From Cardiocondyla obscurior (taxonomy: Eukaryota > Arthropoda > Insecta > Hymenoptera > Formicidae): a stretch of 64,000 nucleotides of DNA. Within the stretch, counting starts at the first letter, position 1. Every line of letters starts with the position of its first letter. The notes under the pieces are model-generated. The model saw nothing but the letters and a program-made list of their open reading frames with translations, did no database searches and was not told the origin of the DNA. The translations under genes and the position numbers were made by a program. The stretch covers positions 5,960,395 to 6,024,394 of the forward strand of contig NC_091872.1 in assembly GCF_019399895.1 (NCBI RefSeq), given 5' to 3'. Shown here piece by piece: positions 61,501 through 64,000 of this stretch.

Positions 61501-64000
61501 CTTTTTTTCAAGAAACATATTAATGGGGTAAATTATGGATAGCTGCAATAACCAGCTAGCTACACAGTGACCACTAATGGACGCTTTTTATTCGGTCTTT
61601 TTGATAAAACGTAAAAGTCTACAAATTGACGCACGTACTCCTATCTTTAAATTAATTTATAATACCTAAAAATTAAGGGTGAAGTATTTTTTTTTATCGA
61701 CACTATAAACATTTAACTTGTGATAGATCTTTTTGGCTCTCGGGGCGCTATGGAAACACGATACATACATAAACGTGATTCTAAAATTTCCATTTGTAGA
61801 GCTCTATAAAGTGTCTATATACCCGGCGCTTTGAAGGAGCCGAAGGAAAAGGTCCAGCGAGGTACGAAGGATTTTTGATGGAAAGCTGAGTTTTATGAAG
61901 CGCCTTCCACCGAGCCACATTGCCAATCGATCGAACGGAAAATGGTTTCGTATTACGAAAGCTAATGCCTCTTTAATAATCTGACCAGCCATGTCCCTTT
62001 GCATCGTCAGTCCCTTATACGAAAGGGAGGGAAAGAGGTAAGAATAAAATATGACAATTGGAAATCGTTTTACACGTAGCGCATAACATATCAGCGGCTT
62101 TGTTAGGGCGATAATTAGAGCAGGGAATAAACAAACAACGAGCCTCGATCGATCGCGCATCTCGTGAATGATTTCGCGGCGAGAAACGAGCTCGGCGAGC
62201 GCGAGAAGTGGACCACCGCGAGTAATTAACGCGGTCCACGGCGTACGAAAAGAAAAAGGATGCTGGTTGTGTCGGCGTTTTTGTAAGAGCGCGTCCTTAA
62301 TTGGACGCTCGAGGGCTAACCGGTCGCGTCAATGGCGATCGGCGAACCGAACATTACGAACAATCGTTACATTCATTGGATTTAATTGCCGACGGCGATG
62401 CAATTACTCGTGGCGTATAAATATTGATGCGTGTTACCACATTCTCGTCGATGCAGCTCCGCGGCGAATTTATATTTTACAAGACCCTTGAAATAAACGC
62501 CCCCTCTCCGAGCTTGCGAAGTAAAAATTCACCGGAAGACTCGTCGATAGGAGCGTAAAGCACTTCATCGTCGCACAATATCGCGAGAACACTGTTCGCT
62601 TGAACGAAATCCTGAAATATCGTTCCCTCTTTTTTTTTCTTTTTTTTTTCGCGATTTTATTAAGATCACATTATCGCCCGTTGGCCGGAAAAGCGCTTTT
62701 ATCGCGAAGCGATTGCATCTCGCGAGAGATTGAACGACTCGGCCGGATCAAACCGAGCCGGTAGCGCAAAGTAACGTGCGTCGTCGATCAAATTTTGACA
62801 CTCGCGACCCAGAGAGGGATAAGTAGATCGCGTCGAAGCGCAGCTTTTAATGCGACGTACGTACTACTCCCGCGGTACGGTTGCGGCACCTGAAAGCTCA
62901 AAGCCTTAAATCCGACGTTGCTAGTGGCAACGTGCTTGGTCGATCGGTCAAAAGCCCTCTCTTGTCCATTATTTTTCGATTTTGCGCTCGCTAGCTCAAA
63001 AGCCCCCCGCGACGGATATGAATTCAGACTGCCACATGGCAGGCATTATGCGCCCCGGGGCAGAGAATTTTCGACGGCATTCATACGTCTCCGCTTTCAA
63101 TAGTTCTCTGCGAAACGCATTCGAACGTGCACCTCGAAACCTCGAGTGTATTAAATCTAATAGGGTTGACTCAGGTATGACGGCCACGACGCATCTGTAG
63201 GCACATGGGGTGCGTATTTCACACCCCCAAGCTCCATTCGTTTTGGAAGACTTCTTTCGCTTTTACGTTAAAACTAAAGAACCAATTTATTAATCCAAGT
63301 CTAAGTAATTTTATTTTTTCTTAAAGATAAGATTGTATCGCATCATTTTCGGATATTATAATTATTTGATTATGACGACAGTGATATGTCTTCTCATTTG
63401 ATCGTGCATTCTCATATATTAAATTCATCTTTCTTGATTAACGAAAAAAAAAATTTTTTTTTTGTTTTTGTCCTAACAAATTGCATCGAGCGGTTTGAAT
63501 TATTCGCGCTAGGGACCAATTAAGAGTAAAGCGGCCGATATTTGCAATGCAAGTATAAGCCAGATTGTGTTACGGTGATAAAGTGATACGGTAGGGAATG
63601 GCGCCGCTCTGAAGCTGCGAACAACAATTTATATCCCGTTACGCAATAACTTTTATAGTGCAAAAACCGCCGCTATCGCCAACAGTACTTTCCTTACGTA
63701 AAAGCTTTCACTATCGCCGCGGTATCGCTCGATTCCCGGAGTAACGTTGCATATACAATGACCGTAAAACATTTTCTACTATTTCTCTGGAGGCTCGAAC
63801 AGCACGTATTGGCAGTTCGGAAAAATTCATATGCTTCTTAATAGTAAAAACACGTGGGCAATAGGCGCGCACAAATACGATGTGTGTGCGTGGCACACAT
63901 TGCCAGAGAATAATGTATATTGTGAGGATCCAATAATTTTATCGGCATCTCATTCCAATCTATGCAATAAATTCGTGAACACTTTGAAATATGTCTAACG
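58537..64000. other. Region upstream of IQUB-like exons; first exons not identified
   Basis: Holds module copy 3 (60454-60497) and a short hairpin at about 59258-59278 (CACCATCG..CGATGGTG). Open frames on both strands (for example 59401-59772 and 61804-62160, minus) lack a ubiquitin-like pattern. The 5' end of the IQUB-like gene may lie here or beyond the window. Confidence 0.45.
60454..60497 (-). repeat. Splice-site module block B, copy 3
   Basis: A 44-bp block on the minus strand, the same length as copy 4's block B and about 80% identical to it by eye. It sits between acceptor TTACAG and donor GTAAGTCACATG and contains AACTCCGCTGAAGCTCATGC. No convincing block A was found within 400 bp upstream; a weak echo (CTCTCGGAATGTCTGACGTG on the plus strand) lies near 60625. 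Confidence 0.55.

Noticed and set aside
61804..62160. 118-codon minus-strand frame as a possible IQUB first exon
   Set aside because: No ubiquitin-like spacing of Leu/Gly/Ile residues, and no donor that would join exon a in phase 1.

Overview
The window looks like insect nuclear DNA, most likely from a hymenopteran and possibly an ant. It is AT-rich, full of A/T homopolymers and simple repeats, yet CpG is not depleted. Its two recognisable genes are split by short introns with GT/GC..AG borders, and mobile-element debris is short and non-coding. The lineage call is an inference from composition and gene type. No sequence comparison could be run.

Two protein-coding genes can be supported, both on the minus strand. 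(1) 17609-26989 is a complete pickpocket-type DEG/ENaC channel subunit. I reconstructed 11 exons whose phases all agree and which give 571 residues: cytosolic N-terminus, TM1, cysteine-rich extracellular domain, TM2 with GFS, and a C-terminal tail. It uses one GC-AG intron, contains a 54-bp microexon, and has lost the His-Gly motif that is nearly invariant before TM1. (2) 56072-58536 holds three exons of an IQUB-like ciliary/flagellar protein: the conserved central block, an IQ motif built across an intron, a CxxC..CxxC cluster and the C-terminal domain. The ubiquitin-like N-terminal exons were not found.

The rest is intergenic or deep intronic. Its most unusual content is a dispersed family of two-part modules at 9954-10384 (-), 32460-32690 (-), 34748-34998 (+) and, as a half-module, 60454-60497 (-). 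Each module has an exon-like block A ending in a splice donor. After 120-290 AT-rich bases comes a 39-44 bp block B bounded by a conserved acceptor (TTACAG) and donor. A and B carry reverse-complementary cores (GCGGAG and CTCCGC). Two modules face away from each other across a repeat island at 32.7-34.75 kb that holds 131-bp tandem copies, a 430-bp tandem unit and a roughly 440-bp fold-back hairpin. This is the best candidate for something undescribed: a family of spliced non-coding transcripts, or a mobile element carrying splice sites.

Other repeats are a terminal-inverted-repeat element at 1784-2180 with a related end at 10595, two small palindromic MITE-like elements at 35157-35447, and a 620-640 bp tandem duplication at 43150-44400. 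There are also several microsatellites, including a 45-base T run and a 46-base TA run. I found no tRNA, rRNA, CRISPR or long transposase gene.
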